A stretch of 11,052 nt of DNA from an uncultured Bacilli bacterium (GCA_910578855.1 CAJTRV010000042.1:1-11052), one strand, 5' to 3'. Shown: positions 1 to 6,536, numbered from the stretch's first letter. Translations and numbers: made by a program. The notes: generated by a model not told the origin, from the letters alone.

Positions 1-44
1 CGGTACAAACTATCATAATCTCACTATTTTAATTATACAATAAA

Positions 45-60
45 TTTTGTTTAAACAAAA
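45..60. repeat. 16-bp perfect palindrome
   Basis: TTTTGTTTAAACAAAA reads the same on both strands and sits directly before the terminator hairpins. It could be an operator-like site or simply the foot of the terminator structure of the gene off the left edge. No protein partner can be assigned from the sequence. Confidence 0.4.
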
Positions 61-61
61 G

Positions 62-105
62 GCACCCATTGGGTGCGCGAATGAAATTTATTTCATTCCT
101 TTTTT
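62..105 (+). terminator. Tandem-hairpin rho-independent terminator of an upstream gene
   Basis: Two hairpins lie back to back. The first is GCACCC (62-67), loop ATT, GGGTGC (71-76). The second is GAATGAAA (79-86), loop TTTA, TTTCATTC (91-98), followed by C and a run of six T (100-105). The second hairpin with its T-run is a standard intrinsic terminator on the plus strand. The gene it serves lies off the left edge. It separates that gene from the operon starting at 164. Confidence 0.7.
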
Positions 106-116
106 ATGATATATTA

Positions 117-145
117 TTGTTGAGATATTTTCTTATGATTTTAAT
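117..145 (+). promoter_or_regulatory. Possible SigA-type promoter of the 2TM/AlbA_2 operon
   Basis: TTGTTG (117-122), a 17-base spacer and TTTAAT (140-145) give a weak match to -35 and -10 boxes between the upstream terminator and the first gene. The region is so AT-rich that other pairings are possible, for example TATGAT at 134-139. A promoter is expected here because a terminator precedes the gene, but the exact boxes are uncertain. Confidence 0.3.
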
Positions 146-163
146 GTTTAGAGGTGTAAAATT

Positions 164-874
164 ATGGAAACAGAAGCAGAATATGAAAAATGGTTTGATG
201 AAAAACTAGGAAATTTTGAATCTATTTACAGTGATAACGAGAAAACTATTTTCGATTATTGTCCAAAAAGATTTAATTTGAAGTATTGGCTAAGTGGATT
301 AATAATATTAACAATAATATTTATGATTTTAGCATTCGAATTTTATAAGATAGAGTTAAATTACTTATTTAATATTTCTTTAAGCATTTCAACAGGATTA
401 ATAGTAAACTTAATATTTTTGATTATAACTAATGCAAAAGAAAGATATATAAATTATTATTCAAGTATAATACCTATATTGCAAAAACGAAGAAATCAGT
501 TATCTGATGCATATCATGAATGTTGGCCTCAAATGAGTATTGCTTATCAGCAAAATGATAAAGATAAATGGTATAAATATTGGCATAGATTAGTAAATAT
601 GTCTTGTGTTGCTATTGATTTTCATAGTTTTCTAATTGAAAAACTACCTAATGATTATAAATATGATGATAACTTTCAAGGTGTTTCTGATAGATTGACA
701 GATTTAAATAATATGGCATTTAAATTTGCTAATACTGATGAAAAAATTGATTTCAAAAAGTTGAATAGCGAAAGTGAAAAAGAATTACATGTTATATTTA
801 CTATTATTATACAACTTGATTCTTTGCTAGAAAAATTGCAATTAAATTTATATAGCAGATTATATAGAAATTAG
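164..874 (+). CDS. Two-helix membrane protein of unknown function, possible effector
   Basis: I do not recognise a named family for this 236-residue protein. It starts with an acidic, soluble stretch (1-38), then two hydrophobic helices at about 42-60 and 66-89. A long charged, probably helical cytoplasmic part (90-236) follows, rich in Lys, Trp and Tyr. This plan resembles two-TM SLATT-like effector proteins from defence loci, but I cannot see a diagnostic SLATT motif, so the likeness is one of architecture only. The start is supported by GAGGTG at 151-156, seven bases upstream. The AlbA_2-domain gene begins 15 bases after the stop and has a nearly identical ribosome binding site (AAAGGTG), so the two are very likely co-transcribed. 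Seven of eight arginines use AGA, unlike the SPFH gene in this window, which suggests a different origin. Confidence 0.75.
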   Translation: METEAEYEKWFDEKLGNFESIYSDNEKTIFDYCPKRFNLKYWLSGLIILTIIFMILAFEFYKIELNYLFNISLSISTGLIVNLIFLIITNAKERYINYYSSIIPILQKRRNQLSDAYHECWPQMSIAYQQNDKDKWYKYWHRLVNMSCVAIDFHSFLIEKLPNDYKYDDNFQGVSDRLTDLNNMAFKFANTDEKIDFKKLNSESEKELHVIFTIIIQLDSLLEKLQLNLYSRLYRN

Positions 875-889
875 CTTAAAGGTGTAGAT

Positions 890-2053
890 ATGAATTTAGA
901 AACTATTATAAAAGAATTGATTAATTCTAAAAGAGAAGATGATTATTGGGATTTTAAGGAACAATGGCATAATAATAAAGCCGATTTGTTACACGATATA
1001 ATATGTTTAGCAAATAATCGTGTTGATAAAGATGCATATTTAATTTTTGGAGTACGGGATAAAACTTATGAGATAATCGGTGTTGAAAATGATCAAAATA
1101 GAAAAAACCAACAAAAAGTAATTGATTTCTTAAAGGGGATTCAATTTGTTAGTGGAATAAGACCTAGTATTGAAATTAAGACAATTATAAATAATAATCA
1201 TGAATTAGATATTCTGATTATTAAAAATTCGTACGATACTCCATATTTTTTATTGAAAGATTATAGTGATAAAGGACAAATAGTAAGAAGATATTCTATA
1301 TATACTAGGGTTAAAGATACAAATACTCCTAAAGATGGTATTGCTGATATTAATCAAATTGAGTTTCTATGGAAGAAAAGATTTCATTTAACAACTAGTC
1401 CTATAATTCAATTTTTCCGTATGATAGAAAATAAAAACGAATGGGAAGAAAGATACGATGAAAAAACACAATCAAGAGTTTACCATAATATTTATAGACC
1501 TGAATTTACTATAACATTGAATTTTGATGATGATGAAGGTAATAAGATGTTTTATTGCTTTGAACAAACTGATTGTAGAGTTTTTTATGGAGAATTGATA
1601 GTTCAATATTTTGGAACACAATTATATTCAAAACAGTTAATTGATTTAGATGGCAGAAGATTTGTTACAGTTGCTTTAGAAAATTCATTTTTTAAATTAG
1701 ATGGAGAAAGAAACTATGATTATACTTACAAATATCTTATAAGGAATAGTGAAGAAGATAAATTAATACAATTTTTATATAACCCAGATAACTCTGATGA
1801 AAGATTTGCATATCAAAAGCATCAAAGAACATATTTAAAATTTGACAGTGAAAAACAAAAAGGAGATTTTGAAATGTATTTACTTTCTGAAAAAGATAAG
1901 GTAATTAAAGATATAAATCAAAAAGTACCAGAATATTTAAATTATTCTAAAATAAAAGAAAATACTAATGAATATTCAATTAAAGCTATTGCACAAGAAT
2001 TAGCAACAGCAGAAGTATTTAATGAATATTTTGAAATGTTTAGAATTCTATAG
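890..2053 (+). CDS. Schlafen AlbA_2-domain protein (putative nucleic-acid binding or cleaving)
   Basis: The first ~150 of 387 residues fit the Schlafen AlbA_2 fold (PF04326). Seen are a DFK motif at 21-23 after an acidic helix, LLHDIICLANN at 33-43, and AYLIFGVRD at 49-57, followed by further strands. In the family the acidic residues in and after the first motif contribute to an RNase site in vertebrate Schlafens. Many bacterial members are labelled ATP-binding or transcriptional regulators, and their activity is mostly untested. The C-terminal ~230 residues (about 155-387) match nothing I recognise. They are rich in aromatic and charged residues, with no membrane segment and no obvious helix-turn-helix. 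AAAGGTG at 878-884 supports the ATG. The gene lies 15 bases behind the two-TM gene. Eighteen of 21 arginines are AGA or AGG, a sign of possible transfer. An RNA-targeting or regulatory partner for the membrane protein is an inference. Confidence 0.78.
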   Translation: MNLETIIKELINSKREDDYWDFKEQWHNNKADLLHDIICLANNRVDKDAYLIFGVRDKTYEIIGVENDQNRKNQQKVIDFLKGIQFVSGIRPSIEIKTIINNNHELDILIIKNSYDTPYFLLKDYSDKGQIVRRYSIYTRVKDTNTPKDGIADINQIEFLWKKRFHLTTSPIIQFFRMIENKNEWEERYDEKTQSRVYHNIYRPEFTITLNFDDDEGNKMFYCFEQTDCRVFYGELIVQYFGTQLYSKQLIDLDGRRFVTVALENSFFKLDGERNYDYTYKYLIRNSEEDKLIQFLYNPDNSDERFAYQKHQRTYLKFDSEKQKGDFEMYLLSEKDKVIKDINQKVPEYLNYSKIKENTNEYSIKAIAQELATAEVFNEYFEMFRIL

Positions 2054-2209
2054 CAACTAAAATTTAACCACCCATTCAACCACCAAAATAGAAGATTTTT
2101 ATTTTAAAGGTGGATTTATTTAAACTTATGTAAATTAAAACCCTTTGAAAATAAAGAGTTTGTTAATATTAAAAATAAAAGAGTACGTGATATAAGTTTG
2201 CCCCCTGAA

Positions 2210-2242
2210 GAGTCAGCGAAAGCTGGCTCACTTTTTGTTTTT
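2210..2242 (+). terminator. Strong intrinsic terminator with GAAA tetraloop
   Basis: GAGTCAGC (2210-2217) pairs with GCTGGCTC (2222-2229) through one G-T pair, closed by a GAAA (GNRA) loop. It is followed by AC and TTTTTGTTTTT (2232-2242). It is the most GC-rich and best-formed terminator in the window. It lies 157 bases after the AlbA_2 stop, far for its own terminator, so it may have belonged to an older gene now lost from in front of it. Confidence 0.8.
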
Positions 2243-2356
2243 GCTTGAATTTACTCGTGTTTTAAAAAATCCTGATAATCAGAAATGGTTCGTTGGAAGA
2301 TATTCATGCCAATTCTCATTTAACAGATGTGAACATGAAAAATTCTTAGTAAATAT

Positions 2357-2579
2357 ATGGTTAATAAAATAGCAGCCTTGTTAAGTCTTGCCGTGGATGG
2401 AGAACGGCTTAAAATGGAATTGCTCGTAAAATTTTTATCATCATTGTTATCCACTTGTAATGTTTGGGTATTATATTTGGTTACGGGGATTAATACTCTT
2501 TACATTGATTATTTTTGTCGTTGGTAGTATGAATTACTATAAAGAGTTGTGTAGTTTTTTTGGAAAGGCATTCAAATAA
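2357..2579 (+). pseudogene. Possible decayed small membrane-protein ORF (two overlapping frames)
   Basis: An ATG at 2357 opens a 56-codon frame ending at 2527. An ATG at 2460 in a second frame opens 39 codons ending at 2579. The second frame encodes a strongly hydrophobic helix (LILFTLIIFVVG) followed by a charged tail with NYYKEL. Read together with one frameshift near 2455-2460 they would give a coherent ~72-residue protein with hydrophobic stretches. Neither start has a good Shine-Dalgarno site. This could equally be chance in AT-rich DNA, so the call is weak. I could not assign a family. Confidence 0.2.
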
Positions 2580-2652
2580 GAAAACGAAAAAATAGGAAAA
2601 GAGATTATCTAATATTTTTGTGCCTATATTTGACAATTTAAAAGTGTTTTGA

Positions 2653-2681
2653 TTGTAAAAGGGAAATTAATATGTTATAAT
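2653..2681 (+). promoter_or_regulatory. SigA-type promoter with extended -10 for the DUF1292 operon
   Basis: TTGTAA (2653-2658), 17 bases, then TATAAT (2676-2681) with an upstream TG at 2673-2674 (TGTTATAAT), an extended -10. Transcription would start near 2688, about 28 bases before the ATG at 2716. The same TTGTAA/17/TATAAT arrangement appears before the NfeD-like gene. Confidence 0.75.
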
Positions 2682-2715
2682 TTTAAAAGAAAGAAGAAAT
2701 GCGGGGAGAGATAAG

Positions 2716-2988
2716 ATGAAGGAAACGGTAAAAATTAATATCATCGATGAAAATGATATGGATCGAGAGGCAACCATTTTATTATATTTTAGATTGACCG
2801 AATTTGGAAAAGACTATGCTGTTTACACGTTTGGGGAAAAAGATACAAATCAATTAGAAATAGTTCACACATCTATTGTGACCGAGGAAAATGACAAATT
2901 AATTTTTACAGATATTGAGAACGATGATGAATGGAAAAAAGTACAAGAAGTGATGAAATCAGTCATTCGTTCAAATAGAAGGGGATAG
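2716..2988 (+). CDS. DUF1292 (UPF0473, YrzB-like) protein
   Basis: This 90-residue acidic protein has the DUF1292 pattern. An opening beta segment (VKINIIDEND) is followed by a second strand with FRLTEFGKDYAVYTFGEKD, an acidic middle, and a closing FTDIENDDEWKKVQEVMKS that matches the family's I..DEEW..V. ending. The size agrees with B. subtilis YrzB, a cytosolic protein of unknown function. In many Bacillota the gene sits near ruvX. Here it is instead first in an operon with a large unknown gene. A strong GGGGAGAG ribosome binding site precedes the ATG, and a good promoter lies at 2653-2681. The next ORF starts seven bases after the stop. Family assignment is confident; function is not known. 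Confidence 0.85.
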   Translation: MKETVKINIIDENDMDREATILLYFRLTEFGKDYAVYTFGEKDTNQLEIVHTSIVTEENDKLIFTDIENDDEWKKVQEVMKSVIRSNRRG

Positions 2989-2995
2989 TGATAAA

Positions 2996-5053
2996 ATGAA
3001 TACAATGTTGACAGAAGCGGAAGTTCTACAATTTTTGCAAGACGCAATTACAAATCAAAAGTTAAAAGCGATATATCAGGATGGAACAAATAGACAGATT
3101 CAGGTAGTAAAAGACGGAATTGATAAAAATAGGGATTTGTTAGAGCAAATGAATCTATTAGATTTTTTTCAAGATATTAAAATGATTGAAGAAAAAATCG
3201 GGGATATTCAGACTATTTACATAAAGAATAGAGATTCATCAGCTGTTAAAGAAATTACTAAATCAGATCCTTTATTTGCGATTATAAGTGAATATATAAA
3301 GAAACGTGAAAATGGCGAAAATAAAGAAGTAGCACGACGAATGATTATGAATAAATATGGTAGTGAACTGGCTCGCATAAATTATCCGGATTTTTTTAAT
3401 CATTATATTGTCGAAAGTGATTATATTGTTAATGTCGATTATACTATTACAAATAAGTATAATAAGAAAATTGAAATTAAAGAATCTCAGATTAAACAAG
3501 ATACCAATTATAAAACAATTCATGGATTAGCGAGAAATATAAAAAAAAATCAAGATGCAATTAACCAAGAAACAAAGGCTTTAACGGAAAAATTAAAAGG
3601 TTTGGATTATCAAAGCTCATTGGCAAAAGAAATTAAAAGTGTATATAAAACATATATAAAATATATGAAAAGAAGTGGTAGAAAGTTAACAGAGGATGAT
3701 GAGATTGAGTATAATAAACTTTTTTGTCAGTTACTTACATTTCGTTTAGATGGTGAAAAGTTAATTGGAACTGATGAAAATGGAAATGAGTTAATTATTC
3801 AAAAAGATGGAGCTGGGGATTTGGATTACTGTTACGATGCGTTGCTAGCTGCCTATGATGCATATATCATGAATGCAAAATTGCAACCAAAGGTAGACAA
3901 AGTGTCAAAGGTTATTCACAAAGATTTTCCTAAGAAAAAAATGACTATTTTACGGAGAACAAAGAATAAAATAACAGATGAAATAAAATCTTCATGGCAA
4001 ACTGTTCAGGGCCTTTTCTCACGACAAGTTAAAGTAAAACCAAATGATTTACAGAATCTACATCCTACTTCTGGATTAAATTTGGATACAATGATAAGTG
4101 CTTATGGACAATTAAATGAACAAGAGAAAAAGCAATTACGTGATTTTTCAATTGAAATACCAAAAAAGAATCATTTATTTAATAAGATAACAATAGAAGA
4201 ATTAGAAACGATATTTTTTGATAAGTTACAGGAAACGTCTGGAAAGAGTAGTCTTGAATCTGATGATCAAGCGAAAGCAAGATTATTAATTGATAATATT
4301 TATACTTTTAAATTTGATAATGGAAAATTAATCGGGAGTGATTCTACTGGGCAACGGATTGTGGTACAAGAAAATGGCCAAGGAGAATATGATTTCTGTT
4401 ATAGCGCGTTATTAGCAGCATATAGAGAGAGAAATAATGTAAAAAAATTAAACAAGATACTTTCTGAACGTCATGGTGATATGTTTGATGGAAGTTTTGT
4501 ACCACTGTCTGATTTTACCGGTGAACTTGGCGATCAATATTATTCTATAAGACTATCAGATGCTAGAAAAGTATATGCTGCGAAGTTTGAACCTAAAAAG
4601 GATTCTGATCCAAGCAAAGATCAAACGAAAGATTTTAAAAAATCAGACAATGATTTAAAAAATATGTCGTTAGAAGATCTGTTAAAACAACAGGAACTTA
4701 TTGAGCGTGAGGTCCAAAAACGAGAAAGTTTAAAACGTGTTATGAAGAATGCGCATATTGGGAAAGCACATACAATTACTGATGTGAATAAAAGAAAAGA
4801 ATATTTGAGTCAACATGGTATTACATCTGAAGAGTTTGAACAAGGTTCTTCCTTTACAACCGAGCAAGCGAAGGCTTATCAACAAAAGCAAATTGATCGA
4901 GCAGACAAACTTGAGTTCATTGCTTTGCATACCGGAATTGCTAGACTTCAATTGTTTGATAAATATAAGGGTACTTACAAATTCACAATGGAAGAGATTG
5001 AGGCAAAAGCTGCAGAATTGGAACAACAAATGGCATCCGAAAGATCTAAATAA
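2996..5053 (+). CDS. 685-residue protein of unknown function with an internal duplication
   Basis: I do not recognise this protein. It has no signal peptide or membrane segment and appears cytosolic, highly charged and largely helical. Residues 248-287 and 437-476 align without gaps over 40 positions with 21 identities. Both contain F..D..KLIG.D..G, then GxG....C, then Y.ALLAAY. The likeness extends weakly ~25 residues upstream (SGRKLTEDD versus SGKSSLESDD) and into a helix downstream, so each copy may be a ~65-90 residue domain. The linker between copies is basic (PKKKMTILRRTKNK). The C-terminal third (about 555-685) is Lys/Glu-rich and probably coiled coil. AAGGGGAT precedes the ATG, seven bases after the DUF1292 stop, so translation is probably coupled. 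A terminator follows at 5066. Arginine codons are mixed, closer to the core genes than those of the 2TM/AlbA_2 pair. Confidence 0.8.
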   Translation: MNTMLTEAEVLQFLQDAITNQKLKAIYQDGTNRQIQVVKDGIDKNRDLLEQMNLLDFFQDIKMIEEKIGDIQTIYIKNRDSSAVKEITKSDPLFAIISEYIKKRENGENKEVARRMIMNKYGSELARINYPDFFNHYIVESDYIVNVDYTITNKYNKKIEIKESQIKQDTNYKTIHGLARNIKKNQDAINQETKALTEKLKGLDYQSSLAKEIKSVYKTYIKYMKRSGRKLTEDDEIEYNKLFCQLLTFRLDGEKLIGTDENGNELIIQKDGAGDLDYCYDALLAAYDAYIMNAKLQPKVDKVSKVIHKDFPKKKMTILRRTKNKITDEIKSSWQTVQGLFSRQVKVKPNDLQNLHPTSGLNLDTMISAYGQLNEQEKKQLRDFSIEIPKKNHLFNKITIEELETIFFDKLQETSGKSSLESDDQAKARLLIDNIYTFKFDNGKLIGSDSTGQRIVVQENGQGEYDFCYSALLAAYRERNNVKKLNKILSERHGDMFDGSFVPLSDFTGELGDQYYSIRLSDARKVYAAKFEPKKDSDPSKDQTKDFKKSDNDLKNMSLEDLLKQQELIEREVQKRESLKRVMKNAHIGKAHTITDVNKRKEYLSQHGITSEEFEQGSSFTTEQAKAYQQKQIDRADKLEFIALHTGIARLQLFDKYKGTYKFTMEEIEAKAAELEQQMASERSK
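3737..3856 (+). repeat. Duplicated protein module, copy 1
   Basis: This segment encodes residues 248-287 of the 685-residue protein. It pairs with copy 2 at 4304-4423 without gaps (21 of 40 residues identical, most others conservative). Conserved positions include KLIG, D260, G263, GxG at 272-274, Cys279, Tyr280 and ALLAAY at 282-287. Two strands with glycine turns followed by a helix are likely. Confidence 0.85.
4304..4423 (+). repeat. Duplicated protein module, copy 2
   Basis: This segment encodes residues 437-476 of the same protein. KLIG, D449, G452, GxG at 461-463, Cys468, Tyr469 and ALLAAY at 471-476 match copy 1. The DNA of the two copies has diverged well beyond the protein, so the duplication is old and under constraint. 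Confidence 0.85.
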
Positions 5054-5065
5054 TATTATTTAGTG

Positions 5066-5093
5066 AAGTAAGACATCTTGTCTTACTTTTTTT
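5066..5093 (+). terminator. Intrinsic terminator of the DUF1292 operon
   Basis: AAGTAAGAC (5066-5074) and GTCTTACTT (5080-5088) form a nine-pair stem with loop ATCTT, running into seven T (5087-5093). It begins 13 bases after the stop of the 685-residue protein gene. Confidence 0.88.
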
Positions 5094-5103
5094 GGTATTA
5101 TTC

Positions 5104-5132
5104 TTGTAATCAAAAATATAATAGAGTATAAT
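5104..5132 (+). promoter_or_regulatory. SigA-type promoter of the NfeD/SPFH operon
   Basis: TTGTAA (5104-5109), 17 bases, TATAAT (5127-5132). The -10 box covers the ATG at 5131, so that ATG cannot be translated from this promoter and the start at 5149 is favoured. The leader would be very short (start near 5139). A second TATAAT at 5117-5122 with TTGGTA at 5092-5097 (19-base spacer) is an alternative. Confidence 0.6.
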
Positions 5133-5148
5133 GAATTTAGGTGATATT

Positions 5149-5568
5149 ATGTTTTACGTATGGTTAGGAATTATTATTTTACTTACGATTGTCGAGTTGT
5201 TAACAATTAATTTGACGACGATTTGGTTTGTTATTAGTGGAATTGTTGCGCTGATGTTGTCGTTTGTAACAGATAATTTTTTAATAGAGTTCGGAGTATT
5301 TGTTGTTCTGGGAATCATTTTATTAGTTACAACGCGGCCATTTTTTGAAAAATTTTTACAAGTACGTTCTGAACGAACCAATATCGATCGTGTCATTGGA
5401 ATGCATGGAATTGTTACCGAAGAAATTAAACGTAATCAGCAAGGAGAGGTAAAAGTCGATGGGAAACGATGGACTGCCTATGCTTCTCGTAAAATCAAAG
5501 TTGGAGCGATGGTGGAAATTATCAAGATCGATGGTGTAAAATTAGAAGTACAGGAGATTAAGGAGTAG
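5149..5568 (+). CDS. NfeD-like membrane protein (partner of the SPFH protein)
   Basis: This is a 139-residue short-form NfeD family member (PF01957). Three hydrophobic helices lie at about 3-20, 24-42 and 45-62. A C-terminal OB-fold domain follows (about 82-138) with RVIGMHGIVTEEI, GEVKVDGKRWTAYA and VEIIKIDGVKLEV, the typical strands. No protease domain is present, so it is the truncated class that works with stomatin-like proteins. An in-frame ATG at 5131 would add six residues. I prefer 5149 because AGGTGAT at 5139-5145 sits correctly before it and because 5131 falls inside the -10 box. The SPFH gene begins six bases after the stop, with AAGGAG overlapping the end of this gene. Expected role: binding and stabilising SPFH oligomers in the membrane; this is known for the family, not shown here. 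Confidence 0.9.
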   Translation: MFYVWLGIIILLTIVELLTINLTTIWFVISGIVALMLSFVTDNFLIEFGVFVVLGIILLVTTRPFFEKFLQVRSERTNIDRVIGMHGIVTEEIKRNQQGEVKVDGKRWTAYASRKIKVGAMVEIIKIDGVKLEVQEIKE

Positions 5569-5574
5569 AGAATT

Positions 5575-6474
5575 ATGGATATTTTTATTATTATTTTAGT
5601 ATTGGTGTTATTACTGGTTATTCCAAATATTAAAATTGTGCCTCAGGCTAAGACATATGTGATTGAACGAATTGGTTCATACTATACTACATGGAGTAAT
5701 GGCTTACATTTTAAATTGCCATTTTTAGATCGGGTTGCCAACCGGGTTTCATTAAAAGAAATAGTTAAAGATTTCGCCCCGCAACCAGTGATTACGAAAG
5801 ATAATGTAACGATGCAAATTGATACAGTTGTTTATTTTCAAATTACGGATGCGAAATTATATACCTATGGTGTTGAAGATCCAATCAATGCGATTGAGAC
5901 ATTAACAGCAACCACTCTCCGTAATATTATCGGTGAACTCGAATTAGATCAAACACTCACATCACGAGATATTATTAATTCGAAGATGCGAGCTATTTTA
6001 GATGAGGCAACTGATCCATGGGGAATCAAGGTGAACCGGGTAGAAGTAAAAAATATTTTGCCACCACGTGATATTCAAGAAGCAATGGAGAAGCAAATGC
6101 GGGCTGAACGAGAACGTCGAGAAGCTATTTTACGAGCCGAAGGAGAAAAGAAATCAAGTATTTTAATTGCCGAGGGAGAAAAAGAAAGTGCAATTTTAAG
6201 AGCTGAAGCGGACAAAGAAAGCCAAATACGGATTGCGGAAGGGGAAGCAGAAGCAATGCTGAAAGTAAAAGAAGCTGAAGCCAAAGGAATTGAGTTATTA
6301 AAAGCTGCCGGAGCTGATCAGAGTGTATTAACGTTAAAAAGCTTTGAAGCTTTACGCGATTTAGCCAACGGAGAAGCAACAAAAATTATTGTTCCATCTG
6401 ATTTAAGTAATATGGCAACCTTAGGAACAACTATTAAGGAAATGTTTCATGATCAGAAGGAAACGAAAAAATAA
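5575..6474 (+). CDS. SPFH/band 7 (stomatin/QmcA-like) membrane protein
   Basis: This 299-residue protein has a single N-terminal membrane anchor (3-17). An SPFH/band 7 domain covers about 20-180: VPQAKTYVIERIGSY, GLHFKLPFLDRV, DNVTMQIDTVVYFQI, LRNIIGELELDQTLTSRD and WGIKVNRVEVKNILPP. After this comes a run of 11-residue units at about 187-230 with the pattern AEGEKxSxILx, typical of the coiled-coil stalk in prokaryotic stomatins. A conserved tail (GADQSVLTLKSFEAL) and a basic end follow. Length is normal for the family. Such proteins assemble into rings that organise membrane microdomains and interact with membrane proteases and NfeD partners. AAGGAG precedes the ATG. Fifteen of 16 arginines are CGN codons, which I take as the host's own codon habit. 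A weak terminator follows. Confidence 0.92.
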   Translation: MDIFIIILVLVLLLVIPNIKIVPQAKTYVIERIGSYYTTWSNGLHFKLPFLDRVANRVSLKEIVKDFAPQPVITKDNVTMQIDTVVYFQITDAKLYTYGVEDPINAIETLTATTLRNIIGELELDQTLTSRDIINSKMRAILDEATDPWGIKVNRVEVKNILPPRDIQEAMEKQMRAERERREAILRAEGEKKSSILIAEGEKESAILRAEADKESQIRIAEGEAEAMLKVKEAEAKGIELLKAAGADQSVLTLKSFEALRDLANGEATKIIVPSDLSNMATLGTTIKEMFHDQKETKK

Positions 6475-6492
6475 GGGTCAAATGATAGTAAA

Positions 6493-6527
6493 ACAATAAA
6501 AATTTATTCTATTTTTGTTGTTTTTTT
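6493..6527 (+). terminator. AT-rich intrinsic terminator after the SPFH gene
   Basis: ACAATAAAAAT (6493-6503) pairs with ATTTTTGTTGT (6511-6521) through one T-G pair, loop TTATTCT, running into seven T (6521-6527). The stem is almost all A-T, so termination may be partial and some read-through into the next operon is possible. Confidence 0.6.
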
Positions 6528-6536
6528 GTTTGCAAA

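Larger units (their letters stand above)
2054..2715. other. 662-base region without a convincing gene
   Basis: This stretch separates the AlbA_2 gene from the DUF1292 operon. It holds a weak imperfect hairpin with CCACC (2080-2084) and GGTGG (2109-2113) as its base, a strong terminator at 2210-2242, short overlapping frames at 2357-2579 that may be a decayed membrane-protein gene, and the promoter at 2653-2681. No tRNA, rRNA or known riboswitch is visible. I saw no convincing direct repeat matching the sequence left of 164 that would mark an insertion boundary; only CACCCATT is shared, which is too short to mean much. Confidence 0.6.

Noticed and set aside
2066..2113. Repeated CCACC words and GGTGG as a possible attachment site or tRNA/tmRNA 3' end
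   Set aside because: No tRNA or tmRNA can be folded from the adjacent sequence, and no direct repeat of useful length is found on the left side of the cassette.
2281..2579. Weak resemblance of the hydrophobic frames at 2281-2579 to the end of a phosphatidylglycerophosphate synthase (PgsA)
   Set aside because: Only a hydrophobic helix followed by an aromatic-rich tail is similar. The diagnostic CDP-alcohol motif (DG..AR...D) is absent and several frameshifts would be needed.
3272..3523. Minus-strand open frame inside the 685-residue protein gene
   Set aside because: Low-complexity Ile/Phe/Asn sequence typical of the antisense of AT-rich coding DNA; no ribosome binding site.
6134..6265. 33-bp-scale repetition in the SPFH gene as a DNA repeat array
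   Set aside because: It is explained by the 11-residue coiled-coil units of the stomatin stalk; the DNA itself is not well conserved between units.
6075..6382. Minus-strand frames opposite the SPFH coiled-coil repeats
   Set aside because: Ser/Ala/Leu-rich translation is the mirror of the AEGEKxS repeats; the plus-strand gene is a clear family member.
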